Below, one piece after another: positions 63,346 to 64,000 of a DNA stretch of 64,000 bases (position 1 is the first letter of the stretch; each line of letters opens with the position of its first letter). The position numbers and the translations under genes were made by a program. Source of the stretch: Isochrysis galbana. Its lineage: Eukaryota; Haptophyta; Isochrysidales; Isochrysidaceae. The stretch is from contig CM030936.1 of NCBI GenBank assembly GCA_018136815.1, forward strand, positions 5,865,774 to 5,929,773. The letters run 5' to 3'. A model generated the notes under the pieces. It made no database searches, had not been told where the DNA came from, and saw only the letters and a list, made by a program, of their open reading frames with translations.

Positions 63346-63710
63346 AATGAGCGGCTTATTTATATTATTATATCTCTTCCCGTTGCCCACACCAAAGGTT
63401 AGGAGAGAGAGATAAGTAGAGAGCAAAGAGATTCCCACTCAGACGTTACAATCTCGGAATGGCCCGTGATCTGGCATGCCGATCCCGGCTTGCAACACCC
63501 AAACAATGTTGGCTCACTCTGTGGAGCAATAGGCGAATAGGCAGGCTGGAGCGCCCTTGAGCTCCAATGATGATGTGCGGACAGGTGCAACACGATTTGC
63601 CCTTGTCGCTGAACTTGAGCGTTTTGCAACGGAGACCCTCGATTCAGGGGTATAGGAGTTTGAAGACAATGAAGAGGTCGGGGGCATCCTCACTGTGGAT
63701 GATGTAGTCA

Positions 63711-64000
63711 TCAGCAATACTCTCCAAGTCGACAAGTGCCATCTACTTGGTACTCGCACCGCCGCGAGCCATCATTTGTGACCGCGTAGTACTGTGAACA
63801 GGTGATTTCGTTGCGCCGCGCAGCGTCAGTATTGCACCACTCGCCCATCGCCCGGACATCGATCAAGCCGTCACAACGATTCGGTGGCGATGGAGGAAGC
63901 AACGGAGGGAAAGGTATAGCAGTGCAGCTTGCGCCAAGGCGACATTCACCGTTCGGTTGGTACTCGCAAAGCCGCGAGCCATCGGACAAGACCGCGTAGT
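63711..64000 (-). CDS. Cys-rich repeat secreted protein, C-terminal end
   Basis: The minus-strand frame enters from beyond 64000 and stops at 63711. It has two copies of a unit ending YYAV-x2-DGSR-x-CEYQ-x2-GxCRLGxxC, joined by a Pro-rich linker (FPPLLPPSPP) and a CDGLIDVRAMGEWCN segment. Regular Cys spacing suggests disulphide-bonded extracellular modules. Number of upstream repeats, signal peptide and family are outside the window. Confidence 0.6.
   Translation of the reverse strand, partial: YAVLSDGSRLCEYQPNGECRLGASCTAIPFPPLLPPSPPNRCDGLIDVRAMGEWCNTDAARRNEITCSQYYAVTNDGSRRCEYQVDGTCRLGEYC

Overview
This is a nuclear contig from a GC-rich eukaryote with spliceosomal introns, most likely a flagellated unicellular alga. 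A haptophyte-like lineage is my best guess, but that is inference. Support comes from multi-exon GT-AG genes, a mitochondrial carrier, an intron-bearing nuclear tRNA, an ER SNARE, a p25-alpha-like probable axonemal protein, chromodomain Ty3/gypsy and LINE elements, and algal-type VWD-like and Cys/Pro-rich secreted proteins. There is one 100-N scaffold gap (25832-25931).

Host genes are sparse islands: a p25-alpha-like protein (5301-6982, +), an NSUN-type RNA cytosine methyltransferase (13462-15279, -), a VWD-like extracellular protein (24005-24829, +), a truncated possible cyclin beside the gap (25932-26533, -), tRNA-Lys (32476-32566, -), a six-exon dihydroxyacetone kinase (36706-39611, +), a Pro-rich secreted protein (43158-44042, -), an ATP-grasp ligase (47835-49310, +), a three-exon mitochondrial protein with an SSB-like C-terminal tip (52837-53987, -), the SNARE USE1 (55415-56974, +), an oxoglutarate/malate-type carrier (60104-61012, +) and the end of a Cys-rich secreted repeat protein (63711-64000, -). 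Exon phases match at every junction I could reconstruct, and donors are often GTGCG. The genes form no operon or pathway cluster.

Most of the rest is mobile or repetitive DNA. One dispersed repeat (9412-12815) carries two nested insertions, a TTAA-flanked piggyBac-like MITE and a 2.4 kb LTR retrotransposon with matching 670-bp LTRs and a CAATA duplication. An uninterrupted copy lies at 54147-54660. Other elements are LINE fragments whose ORF starts Met-Glu-Arg-Ala, hAT C-terminal fragments, a 184-bp MITE with an 8-bp duplication, and tRNA-derived repeats.

Three structures stand out. (1) 19.0-23.3 kb is a satellite built on the 8-mer CCCAACTG, including apparently identical arms of about 890 bp in inverted orientation. 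(2) Three short arrays (12.9, 34.6 and 44.8 kb) keep the same spacing between repeated words while the word itself differs (ATATGTG, ATATGCA, ATATCCA). (3) The SSB-tipped triple-repeat mitochondrial protein is a candidate undescribed organellar DNA-maintenance factor.
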